Source of the DNA: Parasporobacterium sp.
Lineage (GTDB): Bacteria; Bacillota; Clostridia; Lachnospirales; Lachnospiraceae
Length of the DNA stretch: 64,000 nucleotides
NCBI GenBank assembly: GCA_017459985.1
Contig: JAFUBX010000031.1
Location: 1-64,000, forward strand
Direction: 5' to 3'
A program made the position numbers and the translations under genes. Positions within the stretch are counted from its first letter, which is position 1. Each line of letters opens with the position of its first letter. Below the pieces are notes generated by a model. The model saw nothing but the letters and a program-made list of their open reading frames with translations, did no database searches and had not been told where the DNA came from. Shown here piece by piece: positions 51,601-60,355 of this stretch.

Positions 51601-54600
51601 ATGCCTCTTACGGTATATTCCCTGCCAGCGATCAGGTTCTCGAACAGCACGGTATCTAAAAGTTCGATGTCTTCGGAAGCCAATGCGTCTTTCTCCCCGT
51701 CGATAGCGTCTTCCAGCGTGGTCTCGATCTTCGGGATGTCGACGGTCTGATCCGCATCCTCCAGGTCTTTGTGGACCGCCACTTCTATCCCTTTATATTC
51801 CAGGGCTTCAAAGGCGACCACCGATCTGCCTGCGAGCGTTACCCCGCTGAACGTAAAGGTTATGTCCACCGTCCCGTCTGCCTCCTCCGGCGTAAAGGAC
51901 GATTCTGCCGCGATCTCTTCCCCATTGTCATCCAGCGCCTTCTCCCCGGTGCTTTTCAGCATCAGGACCCCTTTCACCGTGTATTCCTTCCCCGGGAGCA
52001 GGTTCTCGTAGGATACGGTATCCACCAGCGTGATATCCTCCTTTGCAAACGCGTCGGCTTCATGATCCACGCTGTCTTTCAGGCTGGTCCGGATCTTCGG
52101 TACATGGACGCTCTGCCCTTCATCCTCCAGGTCCTTGTGGGATGCGATGAGGCTCCCATCGAAATACAGTTCCTCGAAGGCGGTCAGGGACTGGCCTTCC
52201 GCCGGTGTATATGCAAACAAAACTTCCACGGTGCCGGATTCCGCCTCCGCTTCGAAGACCATTTCCGCAGAAGCCACGGTACGCCCCGTTTCCTGGTTTT
52301 TCAGCTGCGCCTTCAGGGTATAGCTCTCCCCTCGGATCAGCCCTTCGTAAGCGACATGATCAACCAGCTTGTCCCCGGCGGCCTGCGCCACATGGTCATC
52401 CGTGTCCGTATCCAGGAGTGTCGTCCCGATCTTTACGATGTGGACGGACTGCTCTTCCTGCGCCAGGTCCGTTTCTTCCGCCACTTTGATCCATCCGCCC
52501 TCCACATAGGCTTCCAGGACCTCCCCGACGACCAGGACATGCCCTGCCATGCCGGCAAGGTCCGTCACGCCGAACCTGAGCGTCTGGCTCTCTTCCTCTG
52601 CGGACTGGGCCGTAAAAGTCCTGGACACGGTGTAGCCGAATGTTTCCCCGGTATCCCGGTCGTATAACTGCCCCGTCAGGCGGTACCGGACCCCTTCGTC
52701 CAGGTTTTTGAAGGCAACGGTATCGACGATGACGCCGGAACCCGCGGAAGCATCGAGGTAATGCGTGCCGCCTGCGCCTCCCTGGGAAGAGCCGCTGGCC
52801 GTTGTGTGCATCTCGACCGGCCTGTTATAGCCTGTATACTCGTTGCCCGTGGTGATATTGACCGCCCCGTCTGTTTCGGAGACGACAAAGATGAGTTTCC
52901 CGCCGTCCGAATCCACCTTCGTGTCCGGATCGGTATTGGCATACAGAAAGCCCCCGGACAGGGTGTATCCGGAAGCGGTACTTTTTTCTTCCACCGAATA
53001 CGTCCCGATCGGGAGCCTGGTGGTCCCGTCGATCTTGTAGAGCGCATCCGATCCTTCCACAAGCCACGCGTCATCGAGCATGGCGGCATATTCCCCGGCG
53101 GCGTTCCGGAGAGTCTTTATGTGCCAGGTCTTTACAGGATCTTCCGTAATGGTCCCCTCCAGGTTGTCGTAATACTTCACCTCGAACACGGCGCCTTCCA
53201 GCGGGAGCGCATACAGGTAATCGCCGCCGTTTTTGGTGATCGTGATCCTGAGGGGGTCATTGAGCACGTCGTCGACGGATTCGATCAGGGCCGGGTCTTC
53301 TGCCGTATGGAGGGCCGTGACCTGCACCGTTTTGAACCTCGGCCTTACCATGGCGTTATCCAGCACATGGCCGGGGGAGGCTATCGTTTCGATCACATAA
53401 TAGGTCCCTGCCGGAAGCTCTGTAAGGTCCGTGCTTCCGTCCGCCTTTGTTGTCAGCACCGCCACTTTGCTGGTCAGCGCCATATTGGAATAGATCTCGT
53501 AGACGGCGCCTTCCACCGAATACAGCCGGTTATCTTCGCAGAACAGATCCGACTGCGATGCTTTCTGAAGGGTCACATAGCCGACATCCAGCTCATTCGT
53601 CATCTTTACGCTCTGTCCCGGCACGGCATAGGTGTTCGTGAACCGGCCGAGGAATGCCGTCATGTTTTTGACAACTGTTCCGGTGACGTTGTTCCCCGCC
53701 TGGCTGCAGGTCCATCCGGAGGGCACGGTCTCTGTCACGGTCACGGAGCTTCCCTGTGCGATCCCCGTGATCTTTACGCTCTGCCCGCCGGAGAGGCTGA
53801 TCGTCCCGTTGTTGCGGATGGTGCCCGTACCAGCAGCTGTCCCGGAAGCCGTCAGGCTGTTATAGATGGTATAGCCATAGGAACCTGCAGGAAGCCCTGT
53901 GACCGTAAAGGTAAACTTCGTGCTTTCCGGGGCGGATCCTGTCGTGCCGCTGACGGACCGTCCTTCGTGCGTGGTGCCGGCATCATCCGTCACATGCGTT
54001 TTAAACTTCGGATTTCCGGAAGCGGTAAGGACCTGCGCCTCTTCCACCTGGTAGGAAGCCCCTGCAGGGATCCCGGTGATGGTGACGGACTCCCCGGCTA
54101 TCAGCTTGAAGGTGCCTTCAGGGCCTGTCGTGCCCGTCCGGGAACCGGTATAAGGATACCCTGCGCCTGCGCTTCCATTCACCGTCAGGGTAAACTCGAA
54201 CTCGTCGTCGAACAGGATCTCCCCGGCCTGTTCCTTGGAAACGGTCAGGAAAGCCGTGCTGCTTCTGGTCTCCTTGGCAAAACTGACGTCGCCTTTCAGG
54301 ATGGTCTGTTCGTTCCGGAACGACACGGACGCATCGTCCGGTTCATAGGTGTTATAGACCGTGCCAAGGTCCGTCGTGGTATCCTTTACGGCAGTGCCGG
54401 AAACGGATCCGCCGCCGGACCATCTTCCTGCATGGGAAGAGCTGTTGACATGGTTCAGGTAGCCTGCCGTATACTGGCCGATCTGCCCGTCTGCGGTGAT
54501 GCCATTTCCAGACTGGAATGCCTTCACCGCAGCTTCCGTATAACTGCCGAAACTGCCGTCAGCCCCGACAGTCAGGTAACCTGCATCGATCAGCACTTTC

Positions 54601-57600
54601 TGGGCACCGTAAACATCACCGCCGGACATTCCGTTTGCAAGATCTCTTCCGGTGTAAGTAAATAACGGATAGACCTCTGTTACAGTGACCGTTGATCCTG
54701 CCGGAACGTCCATGATGGTAACCACATCTCCGGCGCCGATATTGATCAGGTCATATTCCTTCAGCCTGGAACCCTGCTTTGCATCATTGATGTACCAGTC
54801 GTGTTCCCCGCTGAACCCGTATGCCACGAAGGAATACGCTGTACTGCCGGCCTCTCCTGCGGGCATCCGGCCGGTGACCGAACGGCCGGCAGTCCAGCTG
54901 CCATTTCCCGTCCTGTAAGAGGTCACCCAGCCATCTGCGGAGTAATCCGCTTCCGTTACCCGGTAATAGGAACCGGCCGGGATGTCATAAGACGCGGACT
55001 GGCCGCCTTTCAGGGTAAAGGTCTTTGTCGCCCCATAACCGGTTGTCGCACCATACTCCAGGGTAAAGCTGAACGTTTTGTCCGGGTCATCTTCGGTAAC
55101 GGCCGTCTTGCTGATGGAAAGCGTGCCGTTATTGTCAGAAGCGGATTTGGTAAAGGAGACATTCCCTTTCTCCGCATTCATGACAAAAGCGACCGGCTGG
55201 TATCCGGATCCATAGGTCATCACATAGGCCTTCGCCCCGGACGGCGCAGGCAAGCTGACCAGGTATTCATAAAAGGAACGTGCGATGTTGGACAGGATCG
55301 GCAGCCCCTGGTAGCCTGTCATGGCGATGGACGTTGCCATCGACGTAAAGCACCGGAAGACATCCTGCGTGAAGGCAGAGACGGTATTGGCATACTGGCT
55401 TGCCGTACCAGGGTCGACCTGTCCCGGCCCGTCCGCTCCGTAGTACAGAACCTTTAGCAGATTGATATCGGAGCTTTCATACGGCGTCGCTTCCGCACCG
55501 ACCCAGGGCGGGGAGGAATTATAATCGCCGCAATACCCGATGGCTCCGTTATCAAGGACAAAATACCTGTCGGCGCCCTGCTCATACTGGGGTGTCAGGA
55601 AGTAGATCTTCGGCGCATCGGTGACCGTCACCGTGCTGTCCGTGACCCGGAACATGGAATCTGTCCCATCCGTAACAGGGACCTCGGAGATGACCAGCAT
55701 CTCTGCGCGTTCGATATAGTCTTCCGTCAGGGTCATGATAATGGTATGCGCCTGGTCATCCAGCTCAAAGTCCACCAGCTTGTCGTTTACGAAAACGCTG
55801 TCATATTCTTCGATCGGCATGACTGCATAGACATACTGGACTGCGCTCGAGCCATGCAGCATATAGGTGACCTTCCCGTCGATGCACTGGGCGGTCTCCG
55901 ACGCAATGATCTTCCCGGCATCTTCCTGGACAAGGATCTCACGATCCACAACGCCTTCCGGCTCCGGGACGGTATAGGCCGCCTCATAGATAAGGCCGTC
56001 ATTTAAAACCTCCTGGATCTCCGGGATGGAATGCGAAGACAGCCATCCCGACATTCTGGCAGCTGCTTCTGATGTGGTCTCGGCGACCAGGTTGTAGTCG
56101 ACCGTTTCACCAAAATTGGAGGAGGGCTGCCTGACGCCGTCCTTATCGCAGGCGCCGACCGTCAGGACTTCGTAATATCCGCCCGGTACATACCAGGAGG
56201 CGTCACGTCCGTTGTTCCCGGCGGATGCAACGACGATGATGCCGGATCCGACTGCCTGCTGGATGGCAGAATGAAGCAGTCCGTTATCCGTCGCAGCAAA
56301 CGCGGAGATGGACAGGCTGATGATACGGACATCTTTTGTGAGCGCGTATTGGATGGCGGCGTAAACGGCAGACATATCGCCCTGGCCTGCGGCATCCATC
56401 GCCTTGATGGAAAGGACCCGTGCATTCGGGTTCTGTTCCCGGATATATTCCAGCATAGCCGAGCCATGGCCGTTATCGTCCCCGGCATACCCGCCCAGCA
56501 TGGAAACAGACTCGTCAGCACCTGCAGCACCGGTATCGATCAGTGCGATGTCAAAAGAACCGAACCCCGATGTATAGATCGCTTCCTCCAGTTCGGAAAA
56601 AGGGTTGCTGGACTCCGTCATCCGGCCATAGACCGGGTCCCCTTCTTCCAGATACGCATCGTCATTGATAAAGATCGTGCCGTCAAGCTCCACGAAATCC
56701 GCAACGGCCGTGTAATAAGCATAGGCTCGCAGTGCGGTATTCGTATCGGCATACTGCAGGAGATAGATCCCCTGGTAGCCGGAGATCACCGGCTCCGGAT
56801 CTACGAAGATGGATGGATCCCAGGTTGCGACCAGGAGACGGCCGGAGGAAAAATCCAGCCCGGAATAGATGCTGTAATCAAAATCCTCGCTGATAAAGTA
56901 AGGATCCTTCTCCGCCGTTTCAAAGGAAAGGAAGACAAAAAGGCCGTCTTCCGGAACCGTAAGTTCCTCCCGGATCTCTGCCACATCTTCTGAAAGGTCC
57001 TTCGCAGAAAGCTCCGTGCCATTTGAGGAGTACCGGTATTCGCAGATCCGGTATCCTTCCTCTGCCTGTACAGTGATCTCAACAAAGCTGCCGATCTCTT
57101 CTGTAAGGACTAGGTCATAGTCCGCATCCCCGCACAGAACGGCGTTCCCGGCTGCATCCGTCACGAGGACCTCCCCGTCCGTACTTTGAATGAGATATGT
57201 ATTCTCCGCATCTGTAAGGACTGCGCTTCCTCCTTCCCCGCTCACCTTCACCTGGACAAGGGCGCTCCTGGCCTCTGTTTCTTCTTCCGGTGTTTCTTCA
57301 GAAGGCTCTTTTGCAGCGTCCGTTTCCGGATCTTTTGCGCCTTCAGCAGTTGCTTCTTCTTTGTTTTCTTCCGGAAGCAGGGTTTCTTCCGGTGCCGGGG
57401 AAACTTCCTCTGGAAGGCTCTCTTCCACCTCCCCGCCGTCTTCTGGCAGAACATCTTCCATTGGCCGTTCTTCTTCCAAGGCATCCGCCTGTTCAGGCTG
57501 CTCCGCTTCGGAAAGCTCCCCGGCCTCCTCTTCCTGGCTGTCCTGGGGATTTTCTATACCTTCCATGCCGGCAGCTGCCCCGGCTTCCGATCCCTCTGCC

Positions 57601-57941
57601 GGTTCCGGGGTTTCCGGGACCTCTACGGCTTTCGGTTCTTCCGGGATCCGTTCCGGTTCCGGGATCTCTTCTTCTATTTTTTCTCCGGTTCCTTCCCCTT
57701 GTTCCGGTTCCCCTTCCAGGGCATCCGTTTCAGGACCTTCCTCTGGGAAAGAGGCCGTAATAAAAGGATCGGTCTCAGATCCTTCCAAAACCCCTTCTGC
57801 GGCCTGCAGCTCTTCCGCCACCTCCGCCTGTCCTTCATCCGGAACAGGTTCTGCGAATACGGCCTGCAGGGCCATGGAAAGGGACATGATCAGAGCAAGA
57901 AGGAATGCTGCCATTCTTGCTGCCTTTTTCGTGTTTGACAT
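48651..57941 (-). CDS. Giant surface protein: S8 protease plus T-Q ester-bond (VaFE) repeats
   Basis: About 3096 residues from the ATG at 57941 (GGAGG eight bases upstream). Signal peptide 1-30 (ends LQAVFA), Glu/Pro-rich region to about 235, subtilisin-like domain about 455-690 with Asp (IALIDTGAAG), His (GDDNGHGSAM), Asn (ASAGNNGRD) and Ser (TTSEAAARMSG). A possible thioester domain follows (GYCGDYN about 803, AFTQDVF about 860). A PG_binding_1 module lies at about 1095-1165, SpaA/CnaB-like regions to 1700, then eleven T-Q ester repeats of about 115 residues (DTVSYENL ... DLEDEDQT). It ends PPVRTGDES, a membrane helix and VRKRGRKG, a sortase-type anchor. It should form a long wall-anchored stalk with a protease head. 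Confidence 0.85.
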   Translation of the reverse strand: MSNTKKAARMAAFLLALIMSLSMALQAVFAEPVPDEGQAEVAEELQAAEGVLEGSETDPFITASFPEEGPETDALEGEPEQGEGTGEKIEEEIPEPERIPEEPKAVEVPETPEPAEGSEAGAAAGMEGIENPQDSQEEEAGELSEAEQPEQADALEEERPMEDVLPEDGGEVEESLPEEVSPAPEETLLPEENKEEATAEGAKDPETDAAKEPSEETPEEETEARSALVQVKVSGEGGSAVLTDAENTYLIQSTDGEVLVTDAAGNAVLCGDADYDLVLTEEIGSFVEITVQAEEGYRICEYRYSSNGTELSAKDLSEDVAEIREELTVPEDGLFVFLSFETAEKDPYFISEDFDYSIYSGLDFSSGRLLVATWDPSIFVDPEPVISGYQGIYLLQYADTNTALRAYAYYTAVADFVELDGTIFINDDAYLEEGDPVYGRMTESSNPFSELEEAIYTSGFGSFDIALIDTGAAGADESVSMLGGYAGDDNGHGSAMLEYIREQNPNARVLSIKAMDAAGQGDMSAVYAAIQYALTKDVRIISLSISAFAATDNGLLHSAIQQAVGSGIIVVASAGNNGRDASWYVPGGYYEVLTVGACDKDGVRQPSSNFGETVDYNLVAETTSEAAARMSGWLSSHSIPEIQEVLNDGLIYEAAYTVPEPEGVVDREILVQEDAGKIIASETAQCIDGKVTYMLHGSSAVQYVYAVMPIEEYDSVFVNDKLVDFELDDQAHTIIMTLTEDYIERAEMLVISEVPVTDGTDSMFRVTDSTVTVTDAPKIYFLTPQYEQGADRYFVLDNGAIGYCGDYNSSPPWVGAEATPYESSDINLLKVLYYGADGPGQVDPGTASQYANTVSAFTQDVFRCFTSMATSIAMTGYQGLPILSNIARSFYEYLVSLPAPSGAKAYVMTYGSGYQPVAFVMNAEKGNVSFTKSASDNNGTLSISKTAVTEDDPDKTFSFTLEYGATTGYGATKTFTLKGGQSASYDIPAGSYYRVTEADYSADGWVTSYRTGNGSWTAGRSVTGRMPAGEAGSTAYSFVAYGFSGEHDWYINDAKQGSRLKEYDLINIGAGDVVTIMDVPAGSTVTVTEVYPLFTYTGRDLANGMSGGDVYGAQKVLIDAGYLTVGADGSFGSYTEAAVKAFQSGNGITADGQIGQYTAGYLNHVNSSSHAGRWSGGGSVSGTAVKDTTTDLGTVYNTYEPDDASVSFRNEQTILKGDVSFAKETRSSTAFLTVSKEQAGEILFDDEFEFTLTVNGSAGAGYPYTGSRTGTTGPEGTFKLIAGESVTITGIPAGASYQVEEAQVLTASGNPKFKTHVTDDAGTTHEGRSVSGTTGSAPESTKFTFTVTGLPAGSYGYTIYNSLTASGTAAGTGTIRNNGTISLSGGQSVKITGIAQGSSVTVTETVPSGWTCSQAGNNVTGTVVKNMTAFLGRFTNTYAVPGQSVKMTNELDVGYVTLQKASQSDLFCEDNRLYSVEGAVYEIYSNMALTSKVAVLTTKADGSTDLTELPAGTYYVIETIASPGHVLDNAMVRPRFKTVQVTALHTAEDPALIESVDDVLNDPLRITITKNGGDYLYALPLEGAVFEVKYYDNLEGTITEDPVKTWHIKTLRNAAGEYAAMLDDAWLVEGSDALYKIDGTTRLPIGTYSVEEKSTASGYTLSGGFLYANTDPDTKVDSDGGKLIFVVSETDGAVNITTGNEYTGYNRPVEMHTTASGSSQGGAGGTHYLDASAGSGVIVDTVAFKNLDEGVRYRLTGQLYDRDTGETFGYTVSRTFTAQSAEEESQTLRFGVTDLAGMAGHVLVVGEVLEAYVEGGWIKVAEETDLAQEEQSVHIVKIGTTLLDTDTDDHVAQAAGDKLVDHVAYEGLIRGESYTLKAQLKNQETGRTVASAEMVFEAEAESGTVEVLFAYTPAEGQSLTAFEELYFDGSLIASHKDLEDEGQSVHVPKIRTSLKDSVDHEADAFAKEDITLVDTVSYENLLPGKEYTVKGVLMLKSTGEKALDDNGEEIAAESSFTPEEADGTVDITFTFSGVTLAGRSVVAFEALEYKGIEVAVHKDLEDADQTVDIPKIETTLEDAIDGEKDALASEDIELLDTVLFENLIAGREYTVRGILMDKETGEPALDDDGNEITAETVFTPDTKDGSVDVVFRFSGLSLKGHTVVAFEDLSTGTKQVAVHADLEDEDQTLAMPKIGTILIDTVDGDKDALASETIVLMDTVSYENLQEGRAYRVSGILMDKETGEPALDDDGKEIISEAAFIAEDPSGEIALKFAFRGVILEGHTVIAFERLYREEKLVALHCDIEDTGQSLSLPKIETSLKDTADGEHDAFAAETIRLIDTVTYTNLFPDREYIVTGKLYEKKTGEPVLDDNGREITALAAFMPVSANGTVDLLFEFSGISLAGHSVVAFEEVTRDGKTVAVHADIEDEEQTVDLPAIHTTLIDRTDGEQDALASEETTLTDVVAYENLQAGRTYTVKGKLMDKDTGLPAFDDDGNEIAAETAFTAETENGTVEVIFAFKGISLAGHTTVAFETLYREEKEVAVHADLEDEGQTAYFPKIETTLKDSLDSEHDALAAEDIVLIDEMRYSNLLPGRTYTVRGVLMDKETGASMLDDAGNEITAQESFTPETPDGSVDITFTFRGVTLAGHTTVAFETLYRDEKEVAVHADIEDEDQTVTIPEIKTTLADAMTGLHNTLIEEEITLTDTVAYSNLTAGCTYTMRGTLMDKMTGKAMKNKDGKDVTSEMTFLAENENGTVSLSFVLDNIPEHGMTVVAYEKLFRVSLDGKSEKEVAVHEDLEDKEQTVAISMIRTTLKGEGGLDTVNGTGTITLTDTVEYKNLIPGHEYTMKGKLMNKDTGEEMTDASGSIVTAETIFTAEESAGTVEVIFTFQAPDKICRELVAFESLYEGDVLIAEHEDLEDEAQAVNVLSLKTLAAFRNGSKRALSYLKQTVTDTITYSQLEPGTYIIRTMLMKKETGSPMTSNGVPVTAQATVELAEKEGEVSVDITIPAGTLLGDAVVFEEFYQLGTDGKEVLVGEHKDISDAAQTVSLYTDHTPPVRTGDESHMMLYASFAIAAFIILGICVVLLVRKRGRKG

Positions 57942-58073
57942 TCGCTTTACCTCCAAAATAGTATTCCATATCAAAAAGAAGCGCCTTGCGGCGCTCCCAA
58001 AAGCGGTACGTGCCCCACCCTTTGAAAGGACAGGGGTTCATGAAGATTTTTTTCCACCGTTCCGACAAAAGGA

Positions 58074-58102
58074 AAACCGCCCGGTGGTCTGCCGGACGGC
58101 CT
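58074..58102 (-). terminator. Terminator of the gene at 58145
   Basis: Minus strand CCGTCCGG pairs with CCGGGCGG around seven bases and is followed by TTTTCCTTTT. Confidence 0.75.
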
Positions 58103-58144
58103 TTCCCGAAAAGAAAGAAGGATAGATGGAAAAAACAATTCTCT

Positions 58145-59557
58145 TTATCTCCAGCTTCCGCAGTAGATGCAGCGGTCGCCTGTATAAACGCCATAAGATC
58201 CAGGCACATAAGTTTCACCGCAGTCTTCGGTCCAGTCCAGGATCGAATCGTCCACCGTATACCCGAGCGGGCATCCATAGGCGGAATAATGTGCGTCAAG
58301 CTCATCCAGGGAAGCATAGTACCGTCCGCAGGAAAGGCACCGGTACTGCGGCGGGAGATAGTGGTCAATATAATAATGCGCCACTTCCTCATAGACGTGG
58401 GCTGTGGCGGGGACTTCCTGCCTGGCTGTGATCACCGTGCCGCAGACCTGGCAGTGGGAGCCTTCCGTGAGCCCTGTGGATGTGCAGGATGCCGGAACGG
58501 CCGGATCTGCCACGATCGTATGCGCTGCCATGGGGATCACCTGCTGCGGCGTGATGACCGCCCCGCAGGTCTGGCAGTGGGACCCTTCGGTAAGGCCGGT
58601 TGCCGTGCAGGTCGCGGGGACCGCCGGATCTGTCACGACCGTATGTCCCGTTGCCGGGATGCTTTCCGTATAACTGGAATCCCCTGCGGTACAGGTATAC
58701 GTTCGGACCCCCTCCGCCGTACACGTCGGCTCTTTGGTGATCGCAGGAACGTAGTTATGCGTATGCGAAGGCTGCTCCGGCTGCTTTGGGTCAGGTTCTC
58801 TTTCCGGTTCTTCGGATGGGGCTGTCGTTTCCGGCGGTACCGGCTGCACAGGCTGCACGGCGGGTACGGAAGGCTCCGGTTCTATCGCAGGGGCTGTCGT
58901 TTCCGGCTCCTTTAAAGGCTCTTCCGGCTCCTCCCATACCGTGACCGGTTCGATGCCTCCGGATGTCTCCGGCTCTATCTTCTCCCGCGGGACGTAATAT
59001 GCCCCTGTGTCCCAGTCCGTCACCACATCCTCCCTGGTGACGCCGGACGGAAGGTTATCAAGGTCTACCTTCAGGTAGGCTCCTTCTGTCAGGGGGCTTT
59101 CCGGCAGCGGAAGGTATGCTTTCAGCAGTGCAGGATTTATGAATGCCGTGATCATGTGCATCCTGATCCACGCCCGGTAGTCCTCCTTTCCGATCTGTCC
59201 CAGCAGACAGGCTTTCATCACCGTAAAATAGCTGGGTTTGGAAAAGGGCTTTTCCCGTTCCGCTCCCAGCAGGGATCCTTCTTTTATCTCGGCAAGGATC
59301 TCCAGGACAGCGAGCGTCTCTTCGTCCGCCCCGCCGTCCGGAGGCATGCCGTGATCCAGACGGAAGGCGGAAACGGCCTGTTCTGTGAGAGGCCCGTACT
59401 GCCCGTCCGGGGTGCCGGCATCATAGCCTAATAAAAGGAGCGTCTCCTGGAGCTGCTTTACGCGGTCCCCGGCATCGCCCTGCTCCAGTGCGCCGGCCGG
59501 AAATGCCATGCAGAGCGCCAGCGCCAGCACGGCCGCTAATAATACTGTTTTCTTCAT
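58145..59557 (-). CDS. Secreted peptidoglycan-binding protein with Cys-pair repeats
   Basis: 470 residues. Signal peptide 1-24 (LCMAFPAGA). PG_binding_1 domain at residues 28-90 (RVKQLQETLLLLGYD, DGQYGPLTEQAVSAF). A Pro/Glu-rich stalk (about 205-265) leads to three H...PTC...YxCxxCG-like knuckles (YTCTAGDSSY, HCQTCGAVIT, HCQVCGTVIT) and a final CIYCGSWR. Layout matches the lipoprotein at 45050 except for the lipobox. AGGAGG precedes the ATG. It stands directly upstream of the giant adhesin and downstream of conjugation genes, so a role at the cell surface during mating is plausible. Confidence 0.75.
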   Translation of the reverse strand: MKKTVLLAAVLALALCMAFPAGALEQGDAGDRVKQLQETLLLLGYDAGTPDGQYGPLTEQAVSAFRLDHGMPPDGGADEETLAVLEILAEIKEGSLLGAEREKPFSKPSYFTVMKACLLGQIGKEDYRAWIRMHMITAFINPALLKAYLPLPESPLTEGAYLKVDLDNLPSGVTREDVVTDWDTGAYYVPREKIEPETSGGIEPVTVWEEPEEPLKEPETTAPAIEPEPSVPAVQPVQPVPPETTAPSEEPEREPDPKQPEQPSHTHNYVPAITKEPTCTAEGVRTYTCTAGDSSYTESIPATGHTVVTDPAVPATCTATGLTEGSHCQTCGAVITPQQVIPMAAHTIVADPAVPASCTSTGLTEGSHCQVCGTVITARQEVPATAHVYEEVAHYYIDHYLPPQYRCLSCGRYYASLDELDAHYSAYGCPLGYTVDDSILDWTEDCGETYVPGSYGVYTGDRCIYCGSWR

Positions 59558-59680
59558 CGTTCTTCCTCCTGTGAATGTTGTTTTTCCCGGTTTTTATATG
59601 ATCCATGTTACAGGCATGTCCTGTGCGGGGTAAGGGCATTGGCTTTTCTTCCGCCAGATGTGACATCTCATGTCACCTTT

Positions 59681-60349
59681 TCAGCGTATCAGGTCCTTCC
59701 ACGTATCCCCGGTGCGTTTCTCCGCGATCATAAATCCCTTCTCCGTTTCAGTCTTCACGCAGATGAAGGAGAACCCGATGTAAGGAACGTACTGCGCGCA
59801 GGCCGGAACCTGTACAACCGCGATCCGCCTCACGCTTTCCCGGTAAGCATCAAATCTTCTGTCCTGATACTGAAGGGCGTCCTTCAAAAGGATCCCCTGG
59901 TACAGCTCCTCCCTGTTATCCGGGATCCGGATCAGTTCATAGATAAGCCCCTTTGCCTCATGCACGAAGGACAGCGGGAACAGACTGTCAGACAGCCGGA
60001 AATGCTCCGAGGCCGGATACAGGTCCAGCAGAAGAGGATAACAGTCAAGGCAGTGCCGGAAGAACGGCTTCAGCTTCAGCTGTCCGACCCTCGTGCTTCC
60101 GCTCATCCTGACTTCCGGTTCTTCCTCCGCCGCGACGGGAAGGGAGAATTTTGTCGTCACATACCCGTTCTCCGAAAGAAGGACGATCCCGTTCTGGATA
60201 TACCGCCCGGTAAGACCGGCCAGCAGATCTCCTGTATATCCCGTGACCAGCTCTGCCGCTTTCAGGAACCGTTCCAGTTCCATGGCGGGCATCTTCCGGA
60301 ACAGGCCTTCGATCTCCTTCCGGAAAGGGATCCGATCTATCTTGTCCAT
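59681..60349 (-). CDS. Hypothetical protein in the conjugation module, 222 residues
   Basis: Not recognised. Mixed alpha/beta; N-terminal MDKIDRIPFRKEIEGLF, later GYVTTKFSLPVAAEE and VPYIGFSFICVKTETEKG. No signal peptide or membrane helix. It begins six bases after the VirB4 stop, with a weak GGGTG site, so it is probably translated with it. Confidence 0.6.
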   Translation of the reverse strand: MDKIDRIPFRKEIEGLFRKMPAMELERFLKAAELVTGYTGDLLAGLTGRYIQNGIVLLSENGYVTTKFSLPVAAEEEPEVRMSGSTRVGQLKLKPFFRHCLDCYPLLLDLYPASEHFRLSDSLFPLSFVHEAKGLIYELIRIPDNREELYQGILLKDALQYQDRRFDAYRESVRRIAVVQVPACAQYVPYIGFSFICVKTETEKGFMIAEKRTGDTWKDLIR

Positions 60350-60355
60350 CGTCTG

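Noticed and set aside
57186..58125. Ser/Pro-rich plus-strand frames opposite the adhesin N-terminus
   Set aside because: Shadow of the Glu/Pro-rich coding sequence on the other strand.
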